Positions 1 through 7,836 of a DNA stretch of 42,332 nt are shown in pieces (position 1 is the stretch's first letter; each line of letters opens with the position of its first letter). The notes beneath the pieces are model-generated. The model had not been told where the DNA came from, made no database searches, and worked only from the letters and a program-made list of their open reading frames with translations. Position numbers and translations under genes: made by a program. Source of the stretch: WYZ-LMO6 sp964509845 (lineage in GTDB: Archaea > Hadarchaeota > Hadarchaeia > Hadarchaeales > WYZ-LMO6); contig CAZDZG010000005.1 of assembly GCA_964509845.1 (NCBI GenBank), positions 1-42,332 of the forward strand, written 5' to 3'.

Positions 1-114
1 TCCTCGCCATGGCCTTCGGGTGCAACCTCTCGGAGAGAGTCCATGAGAGGAGAAAGAGTGTATTGCTAAGATAGTAGTCAGAAAAGCGCGCGAGCTTGGC
101 TGCCTCGCTCTTTA

Positions 115-1032
115 CTATACCGGGCCCCGGAAGAAGGGCTCCCTCCTCTCCACCGCCAGCTCGAAGGCCCTCCTCACCTCCTCTTCAGTTCCCTCCCTCA
201 GGGGGGTGAGCAGGTCCACCAGGTTGTCCCTCCTCATCAGGCAGGGTTTGAGGTAGCCGTCGTGGGTGAGCCTGAGCCTGGTGCAGTGCAGGCAGAACTC
301 GGAGTTGTGCATGGGCCTCACCACCTCCACCTCCACCCCGTCCAGCACGTACACCCTCCTGGCGTTCTGCTCCCTCCTCACCACCTCCCTTGCCCTCTCC
401 CTCAGCCACCCCTCCACCCCGGACAGGTCCGCGTGAAAAGCCTCGTAGATCCAGGGGGGGTCCCAGGGGAGCCTGATGAGCTCCAGCAGCTGAAGCTTCA
501 GCCCCCTCTCCCTGGCGAATTCCACCATCCTCCCCACCTCGTCCTCGTTCACCCCCCTGAGCACCAGCATGTTGAGCTTCACCGGCTCCAGCCCCGCGTC
601 CAGCGCCGCCCCTATCCCCCTCACCACCCTCTCCAGCCCCCTCGCACCCGTGAGCCTGGCGTACTTTTCGGGATCCAGCGTGTCCAGGCTGACGTTCACC
701 CTCCTCAGCCCGGCCTCCGCCAGGGCCCCCGCCCTCCCCTCCAGCTCCAGCCCGTTGGTGACCAGGGAGACCTCGTCCGCATGCTCCGCAATCTCCCTCA
801 CCACCTCCTCCAGGTCCTCCCTGAGCAGCGGCTCCCCTCCCGTGAGCTTCACCCTGCTCATGCCCAGGGAAGAGGCCACCTCCGCCGCCCTCCCCAGCTC
901 CTCCGCCTCCATCCTCCTCCCTCCCCCCTCCATCCCCTCCCTGTGGCAGTAGAAACAGCGGAGGTTGCATTCCCCCGTCACGGAGATGCGCAGGCCCCTC
1001 ACGGGCCTCCCGAAGCGGTCCCTCACCCCCAT
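115..1032 (-). CDS. moaA: GTP 3',8-cyclase MoaA
   Basis: Radical SAM enzyme for the first step of molybdopterin synthesis (GTP to 3',8-cyclo-GTP), 305 aa. The N-terminal [4Fe-4S]/SAM motif CxxxCxxC is at C22, C26 and C29. The C-terminal cluster motif CxxCx13C that marks MoaA is at C247, C250 and C264. The GGEP motif follows the radical SAM strand as expected. I chose the ATG at 1032 because it overlaps the mobB stop by 10 nt and begins the conserved DRFGRP segment; longer openings upstream are only read-through of mobB in another frame. The protein ends in FFRGPV, without the Gly-Gly tail of bacterial MoaA. Last gene of the minus-strand cofactor operon. Confidence 0.95.
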   Translation of the reverse strand: MGVRDRFGRPVRGLRISVTGECNLRCFYCHREGMEGGGRRMEAEELGRAAEVASSLGMSRVKLTGGEPLLREDLEEVVREIAEHADEVSLVTNGLELEGRAGALAEAGLRRVNVSLDTLDPEKYARLTGARGLERVVRGIGAALDAGLEPVKLNMLVLRGVNEDEVGRMVEFARERGLKLQLLELIRLPWDPPWIYEAFHADLSGVEGWLRERAREVVRREQNARRVYVLDGVEVEVVRPMHNSEFCLHCTRLRLTHDGYLKPCLMRRDNLVDLLTPLREGTEEEVRRAFELAVERREPFFRGPV

Positions 1033-1748
1033 CCCCTCAGCCTCAGCTCCACTTCCTTCCCCCTTCCACCCTTCAGGGAGGAGAGCATCCCCCTGAGGGT
1101 TCCCGAGATCAGCCTGCTGACGAAGGGATTCAGCGGGACCCTCCTCCCCCCCACCCAGAGCTCCACCTCCCCTTCCAGCGCCGCGCACCTCCTCTTTCCC
1201 CTCCTCCCCGAGGCCGCCGCCAGCAGGAACTCCCTGCAGCTGCCGAAGCCGCAGCCCCCGCAATCAAGCCCGCCCACCGGGGTGGTGGCCCTCCTCTCCA
1301 CCAGATCCGCCAGACCCGCAAAGTCCCGGGGGGAGAAAAGGGCCTTCCCCTCCACCCCCTTCCCCACGAAGGCCGCCGTGAACTCATCGTCCAGCTCCCT
1401 GGCCTCCCTCTCGCTCCTGGCCACCATCACCTTCACCACCTCCTCGCGCTTGAAACCCTCCAGGAGGACGAAGTCCAGCCCCCTCAGGGAGAGGAGCACC
1501 TCACCCAGGCTCTTCCTCCCCCTCTCCCTCACCGCCACCTCCTCCTCGCTCAGCGCCACCACCACGGCACTTCCCGCCTCCGCATGCCTCCAGGTGTCCG
1601 TCCCCTCCCTGTCTATGGTGGAGTGGCGCGAGAGATGCTTCACCGTCCCCACCCTGTATCCCCTCCTCACCAGCTCCCTCACCATCCCAGCCAGCACCTC
1701 CGTCTTGCCGCTCCCCCTGTACCCGCCCACCCCAAGCACCCTAAACAC
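1023..1748 (-). CDS. mobB: MobB-type GTPase with C-terminal Fe-S domain
   Basis: Molybdopterin-guanine-dinucleotide synthesis adaptor B, 241 aa. The P-loop GYRGSGKT (residues 9-16) and the following TVKHLSRH region are typical of MobB. The core ends near residue 155. A C-terminal extension then carries CGGCGFGSC plus a later Cys (C163, C166, C171, C188), the arrangement of the small 4Fe-4S domain (PF04060 type). The extension is read from the sequence; its function is not known to me. The start overlaps the moeA end by 8 nt and the end overlaps moaA by 10 nt, so translation is probably coupled. Confidence 0.88.
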   Translation of the reverse strand: MFRVLGVGGYRGSGKTEVLAGMVRELVRRGYRVGTVKHLSRHSTIDREGTDTWRHAEAGSAVVVALSEEEVAVRERGRKSLGEVLLSLRGLDFVLLEGFKREEVVKVMVARSEREARELDDEFTAAFVGKGVEGKALFSPRDFAGLADLVERRATTPVGGLDCGGCGFGSCREFLLAAASGRRGKRRCAALEGEVELWVGGRRVPLNPFVSRLISGTLRGMLSSLKGGRGKEVELRLRGWG

Positions 1749-2961
1749 TCTCCCCTCCCCCGAAGAGGATGACCTCCACCTCCTCCCCTTTCCTCAGCCT
1801 TTCCCTTTCCCTGGGCGCCCTGAGGTATCCGTCCGCCTCCAGCAGGGAGGTGATGGCCCCCGATCCCTTCCTCACCACCCTCGCCAGCCCCCCCTCCAGC
1901 CTGACGGGAATCAGCTCCTCCCTCCCCCTGGCCTTCCCCACCTCCTCCGCCAGCCTGGCCCTGACGGAGGGAGGGGAGGGCTGGGGAAGGCCCGCCATCC
2001 TCCTGAGGAAGGGCTCCACCAGCAGGCGGAAGACCAGCAGGGCGGAGAGGGGATAGCCGGGAAGGCCGAAGAGGGGCTTCCCCCTCACCAGGGCGAAAAG
2101 GGTGGGCTTGCCCGGCTTCAGGGCGAGGCCGTGGAAGAGCAGCCTACCCATCTCCGAGACCAGGGAGGGCACCAGGTCCCTCTCCCCCTCCGAGGTCCCC
2201 CCCGAGATCACCAGGGCCTCGCAGCGGGAGATCCCCCTCTCGATCCCCCTCCTCAGCTCCCGGGGCGAATCCCGGCTCACGCCCAGCCAGACGGGCGTGC
2301 ACCCGCAGGAGGCCACGGCGGCGCAGAGCATGGGACCGTTCGAGTTGAAGATCTTCCCCTTCCCCAGCCTCCTTCCTGGCTCCTCCAGCTCGTCCCCCGT
2401 GGCCATCACCCCCACCCGCGGCCTGGCATAAACCCTCACCCTTCCCACCCCCGCGGCAGCCAGGGCCCCCACCTCCCTCACCCCCAGGACCCTGCCAGGC
2501 GGGAGGAGGGGCTCACCCCTCCTCCTCTCCGCTCCCCTTCTCCACACGTTCTCCCAGGGGGAGACGGGGCGGTAAACCCTCACCTCCCCTTCCTCCTCCA
2601 CCGTATCCTCCGCCATCACCACCGCGTCGGATCCAGGGGGAAGCGGGGCGCCCGTGGCTATGCGGACCGCCTCACCCTTCCCCACCCGCACGGAAGGCCA
2701 TTCCCCCGCCTCCACCCTCCCCACCACCCTGAGGCTGGCGGGGGCATCCTCCTCCGCCCCGAAGGTGTCCCCCGCCCTCACCGCGTAGCCATCGTACATG
2801 GCCCTGTCGAAAGGGGGTAGGTCCACCGCACACCTCACCCCCTCCGCCAGCACCCTGCCCAGGGCCTCCCAGATCCCCACCTCCTCCACCCTGGGGAGGG
2901 GCCTCCACCCCTCCTCCAGCCTCCGCCTGGCCTCCTCCAGCGAAATCACCTTCTTGACCAT
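1741..2961 (-). CDS. moeA: molybdopterin molybdenumtransferase MoeA
   Basis: Inserts molybdate (or tungstate) into adenylylated molybdopterin, 406 aa, the usual family length. Recognised by the N-terminal PFDRAMYDGYAV segment, MATGDEL, the IFNSNGPML segment, SGGTSEGERD (the GGxSxGxxD motif) and the FGLPGYPLS motif. The ATG at 2961 opens MVKKVISLEEAR, the expected N-terminus, and overlaps the upstream glycosyltransferase end by 16 nt. In a strict anaerobe the final metal could well be tungsten; that is inference. Confidence 0.95.
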   Translation of the reverse strand: MVKKVISLEEARRRLEEGWRPLPRVEEVGIWEALGRVLAEGVRCAVDLPPFDRAMYDGYAVRAGDTFGAEEDAPASLRVVGRVEAGEWPSVRVGKGEAVRIATGAPLPPGSDAVVMAEDTVEEEGEVRVYRPVSPWENVWRRGAERRRGEPLLPPGRVLGVREVGALAAAGVGRVRVYARPRVGVMATGDELEEPGRRLGKGKIFNSNGPMLCAAVASCGCTPVWLGVSRDSPRELRRGIERGISRCEALVISGGTSEGERDLVPSLVSEMGRLLFHGLALKPGKPTLFALVRGKPLFGLPGYPLSALLVFRLLVEPFLRRMAGLPQPSPPSVRARLAEEVGKARGREELIPVRLEGGLARVVRKGSGAITSLLEADGYLRAPRERERLRKGEEVEVILFGGGESV

Positions 2962-3623
2962 TCCCTGACCTCCTGGGCCAGCAGGGTGAGGAAGATCCTG
3001 AAGCCGCTCAGGATGGTGGTTCCCTTGGCCTTGCTGTGCTCTGGATAGAAACACCGCACGGGCACCTCCCTCACCCTCCATCCCCTCCTGGCGGCCAGCA
3101 GGATGAGCTCGGAGGAGACCGCGTAGCGATCCTGGGTGATTCTCAGCTCCTCCAGCGCCCGGCGGGAGAATCCCCTGTTCCCGGACTGGGAGTCCGTGTA
3201 GATCCCGCTGAGGAGGAAGGTCAGGACGTCCAGGACGAAGTTCCCGAAGCGCTTGTTCAGGGGGATCCCCACGCTCCTCCTCCTCCCCACCACGAAGTCC
3301 GCCCCCTCCAGCGCCCTCACGATCTTCTCCACCGAGTCCGGATCGTGCTGCCCATCGGCATCGAACGTCACCGCCGCCTCCGCCCCCCTCCTGGCCACCT
3401 CCGCGAGGCCTGTGCGAAGGGCCGCCCCCAGTCCCCTGTTCTTATCGTGTCTCACCACCTCCGCCCCGTGGGAAAGGGCCACCCTCCAGGTCCCGTCCGT
3501 GGAGCCGTCGTCCACCACCAGCAGGTTCCTCCATCCCCTCCTCCTAAGCTCCTCCAGTACCCTCCCTATCGACCCCGCCTCGTTGTGGGCGGGGAGGACC
3601 ACCCAGACCTTCCCCTTCTTCAT
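2946..3623 (-). CDS. GT2 family glycosyltransferase (DPM1/DPG synthase-like)
   Basis: Soluble GT-A glycosyltransferase of family 2, 225 aa. Motifs in order are LPAHNEAGSIG (nucleotide-binding entry), VDDGSTDGT, and the metal-binding FDADGQHD, followed by the NFVLDVLTF and DSQSGNRGF segments typical of dolichyl-phosphate mannose/glucose synthases. No C-terminal membrane helices are visible, so it is the short form. The likely acceptor is a polyprenyl phosphate; the sugar cannot be read. The start overlaps the PH-domain gene by 4 nt (ATGA), so these two genes and the cofactor genes form one transcript. Confidence 0.88.
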   Translation of the reverse strand: MKKGKVWVVLPAHNEAGSIGRVLEELRRRGWRNLLVVDDGSTDGTWRVALSHGAEVVRHDKNRGLGAALRTGLAEVARRGAEAAVTFDADGQHDPDSVEKIVRALEGADFVVGRRRSVGIPLNKRFGNFVLDVLTFLLSGIYTDSQSGNRGFSRRALEELRITQDRYAVSSELILLAARRGWRVREVPVRCFYPEHSKAKGTTILSGFRIFLTLLAQEVREWSRR

Positions 3624-4210
3624 TCCTTCCTCCTCTCCAGGAGCCTCCTGATCCTCACCAGCTCCTCCACCACCTCCCCCATCCCCTTCCCGAAGAGGGG
3701 TCTACCCCTCACCCTCCTCAGCACCTCCTCCCTCACCTCCCTGAAGTTGGAGAGGTGGAGAAGGGAGGCCTCCGCCCTCCTCAGCCGCGGTCCCCCTCCC
3801 CCTCCTGCCTGTCCCGTGTATCCGGCGGTGAAGATGTCCACCGTCCCTAGCCCCAGCCTCCTGGAGAGGGGACCCTGAACCACGTCCACGCTCATCACCC
3901 TGGAATAGGGAACCGCGTGCTCCATCCTCCACCAGACCCCCCTCCTCACCCTTATCTCCTCCCTCCCCAGCTCGTACCGGAGGGAGGAACAGTAGCGGGG
4001 GATCCAGTACAGGACCAAGCCCGCCACCGCCAGCAGGGGAAGGAAATAGAGGAGGGAGAAAAGGAAGAGGTGGAGGGAAGTGCCGTAGCGGTGGAGGAGG
4101 AAGAGGATCCCTACCCCCAGGAGGAGGAGGGGAAGCATGACTAGGCTGAGGTAGAGGTGGTAGAGTCTGCGGGCGTTGGGATGGGGTCCGAACTCCCTTT
4201 CCGCGGCCAT
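3620..4210 (-). CDS. PH-domain (bPH2, YdbS-like) membrane protein
   Basis: 196 aa. Two closely spaced hydrophobic segments (about residues 20-65) are followed by a bPH2 domain (PF03703 type) beginning near the RYELGREEIRVRRGVWW segment and containing the PYSRVMSVDVVQGPLSRRLG signature. The start at 4210 (MAAEREFG) has a GGAGGGG-rich leader and a TATA box 26 nt upstream; an in-frame upstream ATG would lie inside the promoter. It heads the minus-strand operon. The family is membrane-associated with no established enzymatic role; the link to the GT2 enzyme suggests an envelope function (inference). Confidence 0.8.
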   Translation of the reverse strand: MAAEREFGPHPNARRLYHLYLSLVMLPLLLLGVGILFLLHRYGTSLHLFLFSLLYFLPLLAVAGLVLYWIPRYCSSLRYELGREEIRVRRGVWWRMEHAVPYSRVMSVDVVQGPLSRRLGLGTVDIFTAGYTGQAGGGGGPRLRRAEASLLHLSNFREVREEVLRRVRGRPLFGKGMGEVVEELVRIRRLLERRKE

Positions 4211-4233
4211 CCCCTCCTCTCCCCCCTCCGGAG

Positions 4234-4238
4234 TAAAA
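4234..4238 (-). promoter_or_regulatory. TATA-like element for the PH-domain/GT2/moeA-mobB-moaA operon
   Basis: On the minus strand this reads TTTTA, centred about 26 nt before the ATG at 4210, the archaeal TATA-to-start-site distance. It predicts a leaderless or nearly leaderless mRNA. Confidence 0.45.
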
Positions 4239-4253
4239 GGATTACACCAAAGG

Positions 4254-4259
4254 ATATAA
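4254..4259 (+). promoter_or_regulatory. TATA box for the yjbQ operon
   Basis: ATATAA in GGATATAACG, centred 25-26 nt before the ATG at 4282. Consistent with leaderless transcription. Confidence 0.55.
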
Positions 4260-4281
4260 CGGAGGGGGAGCACTTTTTTCG

Positions 4282-4692
4282 ATGAAGGTCTGGTACTCGG
4301 AGATCTCCTTCTCCACCAGGAGGAAGAGCGAGGTGGTGGACCTCACCGACCGGATCCTGCAGGAGGTGAGGAAATCGGGGATAAGGAACGGCCTGCTGGT
4401 GGTGAACCTCCCCCACGCCACCGCCTGCCTCACGCTCAACGAGGGAGAGAGCGGGGTGAAGAACGACCTCCTGAGGAAGCTGGACGACCTCATTCCGCCC
4501 TCCGGGAACTACGAGCACGACAGGATAGACAACAACGCCCACGCCCACCTGAAGTCCGCCCTGGTGGGAACCTGCAGGGTTCTCCCCGTGGTGGAGGGGA
4601 GGGTGGTGAGGGGGACCTGGCAGAACTTCCTGGTAGTGGAGGAGGACGGGCCCAGAACCAGGAAGCTCTCCGTCCTCCTGATGGGTGAGTGA
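4282..4692 (+). CDS. YjbQ/UPF0047 family protein
   Basis: 136 aa, the full length of the YjbQ family (PF01894), annotated in databases as a secondary thiamine-phosphate synthase. The conserved HATACLTLNEGE, the NAHAHLKSALVG stretch with its His pair, and the GTWQNFLVVEEDGP segment match the family's metal-site residues. The true substrate is uncertain. First gene of a plus-strand group; its TGA is immediately followed by the GTG of the exonuclease gene. Confidence 0.9.
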   Translation: MKVWYSEISFSTRRKSEVVDLTDRILQEVRKSGIRNGLLVVNLPHATACLTLNEGESGVKNDLLRKLDDLIPPSGNYEHDRIDNNAHAHLKSALVGTCRVLPVVEGRVVRGTWQNFLVVEEDGPRTRKLSVLLMGE

Positions 4693-5235
4693 GTGCCCCT
4701 CTACCTGGACATAGAAACCTCCGCCAAGACCGCCGATCAGGGATCCCTGGTGGTTCTGGGAACCCTGAGCGGGGACAGGCCCAACGTGAGGTTCTGCTCG
4801 AACCAGGAGGAGGAGAGGAAGGCCCTGGAGGAGCTGAGGGTGGAGCTGGAGGGCTGTGACCTCCTCGTCACCTGGTACGGTTCGTCCTTCGACCTTCCCT
4901 TCCTGAAGGCCAGGGGTCTGCTGCTGGGGGTGGATCTCCGCAAGCTCCTGCTCCTCCCACACCTCGACCTTTACCTCTGGTGCAAGGAGCACCTCCTCCT
5001 CTCCAGCTACAGGCTGGATGCCGTGGCCAGGTTCTTCGGCCTGCAGAGGAAGGTGGAGTTCGAGGGGAAGGACGTCCCCACCCTCTTCAGGCTCGCCCTG
5101 CGCGGCGATTCCTCCTCCAGGGACCTCATCCTCCAGCACTGCCTCGAGGACCTGGAGCTGCTCAGGGAGGTGCACCGGAGGACGGAGGGATGGGTGGGGC
5201 ATGCGGGAGGAGGAACTGAAAAGGCTGAGGGCTAG
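4693..5235 (+). CDS. RNase H-fold 3'-5' exonuclease (YprB-like)
   Basis: 180 aa, GTG start directly after the yjbQ stop. The DEDD exonuclease acids are visible: LYLDIET at the N-terminus (D and E), the SFDLPFL segment (second motif), and HCLEDLELLREVH near the C-terminus (fourth). This fits the YprB/RNase H-like family (PF13482 type). Its last 35 nt overlap the uracil-DNA glycosylase gene, which suggests coupled translation and a DNA-repair context. Substrate (DNA or RNA) is not readable. Confidence 0.82.
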   Translation: MPLYLDIETSAKTADQGSLVVLGTLSGDRPNVRFCSNQEEERKALEELRVELEGCDLLVTWYGSSFDLPFLKARGLLLGVDLRKLLLLPHLDLYLWCKEHLLLSSYRLDAVARFFGLQRKVEFEGKDVPTLFRLALRGDSSSRDLILQHCLEDLELLREVHRRTEGWVGHAGGGTEKAEG

Positions 5236-5800
5236 GGTCTCCAGGTGCCGCAGGTGCGGCCTGGGAAGGACCAGGACCCACGCGGTCTTCGGGTCCGGTC
5301 CCGCCTTCCCCAGGCTCGTGCTGGTGGGCGAGGCCCCGGGGGCCCAGGAGGACGAACAGGGGCTTCCCTTCGTGGGGGCGGCGGGAAGGCTGCTCACCTC
5401 CCTCCTCCTCTCCGCCGGGCTCAGGAGGGAGGAGGTCTACATCACCAACGTGCTGAAGTGCCGCCCGCCGGGAAACAGGACCCCCCTGCCGGAGGAGGTG
5501 GAGGCCTGCAAACCCCACCTGGAGGAGCAGCTGAGGATCCTGCAGCCGGAGCTGGTGGTGGCCCTGGGAAGGGTGGCCTCCTCCACGCTGCTGGGGAGAC
5601 CCGTGAACCTGGCGGAGGAGCACGGCAGGATGCTGCCCTGCAGGTTCGGGGGTAGATCCTTCTTCCTTTTCTCCACCTACCACCCGGCGGCCGCCCTCTA
5701 CAGCGGGAAGAACCGCTCCAGGCTGGAGGAGGACTTCCGGAAGCTGGCGGAACTCCTCAAACCTCGTACTCCGTCCTGTCCTCTATCCCCGCCCTCCTGA
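5201..5800 (+). CDS. uracil-DNA glycosylase, family 4 (Fe-S)
   Basis: 199 aa. Motif A GEAPGAQEDEQGLPFVGAAG (residues 43-62) and the HPAA motif at 161-164 identify family 4. Four Cys at 16, 19, 87 and 103 match the [4Fe-4S] ligands of thermophilic family-4 enzymes. It removes uracil formed by cytosine deamination, important in a GC-rich genome. The start at 5201 sits just before the first Cys pair; openings further upstream are another frame of the exonuclease gene. The last 44 nt are antisense to queC. Confidence 0.93.
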   Translation: MREEELKRLRARVSRCRRCGLGRTRTHAVFGSGPAFPRLVLVGEAPGAQEDEQGLPFVGAAGRLLTSLLLSAGLRREEVYITNVLKCRPPGNRTPLPEEVEACKPHLEEQLRILQPELVVALGRVASSTLLGRPVNLAEEHGRMLPCRFGGRSFFLFSTYHPAAALYSGKNRSRLEEDFRKLAELLKPRTPSCPLSPPS

Positions 5801-6440
5801 AGGCCTCCTTCCTGCTAAGGCAGGACTCGCACCTCCCGCAGTGCACCCTCCCGCTGAGGTAGCAGCTCCAGGTTTCGTAGATCAGCGGGCCCATCACCCT
5901 GAAGCTCCTCCTCAGGCACTCCGCCTTATCCATTCCCTCCCTGGCCGGGGAGGTGATCTCCACCAGGGTGTCGAAGTGGCCCACCGCCAGGGCCCCGGAG
6001 AGGAGGGAGGAGAAGAGGGGGGTGGTGTCGGGATACTTGACCCTCCCCGTCCTACCGTCCACCTCCGTATCGGTGAGGGTGGCCCCGTACAGGACCTTCT
6101 CCGCCCCCAGCGTGTGGGCGTAGGCCGTGGCTATCGTGAGGAAGACCGCGTTCCTCAGCGGGACCACCACGTCCGGACGGTACTCCCCCCTCACCTCCAC
6201 CCCCTCGTCCGTGAGCTGGGTCCCCCTCCACAGCTCCTTCATGAAGTCCATCCCCACCACCACCGGCTCCCTGAAGCCCAGCTTCCTGCACAGGGAGAGG
6301 GCCACCTCCACCTCCTTCCGGCCCTTCTGCCCGTACCTGAAGATCAGGGGGTGGATCTCGTATCCCCTCTCCGCGTACTGGGAGGCGAAACCCGTGCTGT
6401 CTATTCCCCCGCTGATGAGCGCCACCGCCCTCCTTCCCAT
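5757..6440 (-). CDS. queC: 7-cyano-7-deazaguanine synthase QueC
   Basis: Converts 7-carboxy-7-deazaguanine to preQ0 using ATP and ammonia, 227 aa. The PP-loop SGGIDS is at residues 10-15. The zinc-binding Cys set is at C193, C201, C204 and C207 (CGRCESC). In archaea preQ0 feeds archaeosine (G+) at tRNA position 15. It has its own promoter shared back-to-back with gatD, and its 3' end overlaps the uracil-DNA glycosylase gene by 44 nt. No other queuosine/archaeosine gene is in the window. Confidence 0.93.
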   Translation of the reverse strand: MGRRAVALISGGIDSTGFASQYAERGYEIHPLIFRYGQKGRKEVEVALSLCRKLGFREPVVVGMDFMKELWRGTQLTDEGVEVRGEYRPDVVVPLRNAVFLTIATAYAHTLGAEKVLYGATLTDTEVDGRTGRVKYPDTTPLFSSLLSGALAVGHFDTLVEITSPAREGMDKAECLRRSFRVMGPLIYETWSCYLSGRVHCGRCESCLSRKEAFRRAGIEDRTEYEV

Positions 6441-6462
6441 CTTTTTCCCTCCGCGGGAGGGG

Positions 6463-6468
6463 TTAATA
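6463..6468. promoter_or_regulatory. Bidirectional TATA element between queC and gatD
   Basis: TTAATA in the near-palindrome GGGGTTAATACCCC. Its centre is about 25.5 nt from the queC ATG (6440) and 27.5 nt from the gatD GTG (6493). A single TATA-like site could therefore serve two divergent leaderless genes. Confidence 0.55.
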
Positions 6469-6492
6469 CCCCCTCCCTCCGACTTCTAGCGA

Positions 6493-7836
6493 GTGTTCGG
6501 ATACTCGGGAAGGCTGGCCGACCTCCTCTCCAGGCTCTCCGTAAAGGTGGGGGACCTGATAAGGGTGGAGAGCGGGGGAAGGGTGTACGAGGGGATCCTC
6601 ATGCCCAGAACGGAGCTGGGAGATAGGAACTGCTTGGTGCTGAAGCTCCCCAGCGGCTACAACGTGGGGATAAGGGTGGACGAGCGGACCGGGATCGTCA
6701 AGGTGAGGGAGGGGGAGCCGTGGAAGAGGCTTCCCCCTCCCCCCTCCTCCGCCGATCCCTCCAAGCCCCTGGTCAGGCTGGTGGGCACGGGAGGAACCAT
6801 AGCCTCCAGGGTGGATTACCGGACGGGAGGGGTCCATCCCGCCTTCTCCCCGGACGAGCTCTACTCCCTGATCCCCGAGCTGGCCGAGCTGGCCAGGCTG
6901 GAGACGGTGGAGGCCTGCAGCGTCTTCAGCGAGCACATGACCCCGGAGCTCTGGGTGAGGACGGCGGAGAAGGTGGCGGAGGGGCTCAACTCGGGGGCCA
7001 GGGGAGTGGTGGTGGCGCACGGAACGGACACCATGGGCTACACCTCCGCCGCCCTCAGCTTCATGCTCAGGAACCTCACGGGACCGGTGGTGCTGGTGGG
7101 GGCCCAGCGATCCTCCGACCGTCCCAGCACGGACGCCCACCTCAACCTGCTGGGCGCGGTGACCGTGGCCTCCCGCTCCGACCTGGGGGAGGTGTGCGTG
7201 GTGATGCACGGCTCCCTGCACGACGACTTCTGCCTCATCCACCGGGGGACCAGGGTGAGGAAGTGCCACACCAGCAGGAGGGATGCCTTCGTGAGCATCA
7301 ACGCCCCCCCGCTGGGGGTGGTGAGGGGAGGGGAGGTGAGGATGCTGGGGGAGTACAGGAGGAGGGGGGAGGGGAAGGTGGAGGTGGATGGCAGGCTGGA
7401 GCCGAGGGTCCTCCTGCTGAAGGTCACGCCGGGCATGGCCCCCGACCTCCTCCAGGCCGCCCTGGAGAGGGGATACAGGGGAATCGTGCTGGAGGGGACG
7501 GGGCTGGGGCATGCCCCCGAGAGCCTCTTCGGGGCCCTGCGGGAGGCCCGCGAGCGTGGGGTGCCCGTGGTCATGACCTCCCAGTGCCTCTGGGGAAGGG
7601 TCAACCTTCACGTCTACTCCACGGGAAGGGACCTGCTGAGGATGGGGGTGATCCCGGCGGAGGACATGCTCCCCGAGGTGGCCTACGTGAAGCTCATGTG
7701 GGTGCTGGGGCACACCAGGGATCCGGAGGAGGTGAGGAGGCTCATGCTCCAGAACCTGGCGGGGGAGCTCTCGCCCAGGAGCGGCCTGGACTTTCCCGGA
7801 CAGGGGCCGATCAGCTGGCCCTCCTCCTCAGGCTGA
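6493..7836 (+). CDS. gatD: Glu-tRNA(Gln) amidotransferase subunit D
   Basis: 447 aa. An N-terminal beta-rich domain (about 15-75) precedes an L-asparaginase-like domain. The catalytic Thr motifs are GTGGTI at 98-103 and HGTDT at 176-180. It releases ammonia from glutamine or asparagine for GatE, which amidates Glu-tRNA(Gln); the GatDE pair is restricted to archaea. The GTG start at 6493 has a TATA box 27 nt upstream. GatE lies 2.3 kb away beyond an opposite-strand exporter gene rather than next door. The last 26 nt overlap the exporter gene end. Confidence 0.95.
   Translation: MFGYSGRLADLLSRLSVKVGDLIRVESGGRVYEGILMPRTELGDRNCLVLKLPSGYNVGIRVDERTGIVKVREGEPWKRLPPPPSSADPSKPLVRLVGTGGTIASRVDYRTGGVHPAFSPDELYSLIPELAELARLETVEACSVFSEHMTPELWVRTAEKVAEGLNSGARGVVVAHGTDTMGYTSAALSFMLRNLTGPVVLVGAQRSSDRPSTDAHLNLLGAVTVASRSDLGEVCVVMHGSLHDDFCLIHRGTRVRKCHTSRRDAFVSINAPPLGVVRGGEVRMLGEYRRRGEGKVEVDGRLEPRVLLLKVTPGMAPDLLQAALERGYRGIVLEGTGLGHAPESLFGALREARERGVPVVMTSQCLWGRVNLHVYSTGRDLLRMGVIPAEDMLPEVAYVKLMWVLGHTRDPEEVRRLMLQNLAGELSPRSGLDFPGQGPISWPSSSG

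Noticed and set aside
3..74. Possible 3' end of a plus-strand gene at the left edge (reads LAMAFGCNLSERV... to TAG at 72-74)
   Set aside because: Only 23 codons, codon choice (AGA, GTA, TTG, CTA) unlike the neighbours, and no family pattern.
262..2820. Very long open frame antisense to moaA, mobB and moeA
   Set aside because: Pro/His/Leu-rich translation typical of the complement of purine-rich genes; no domain; three well-supported genes on the other strand.
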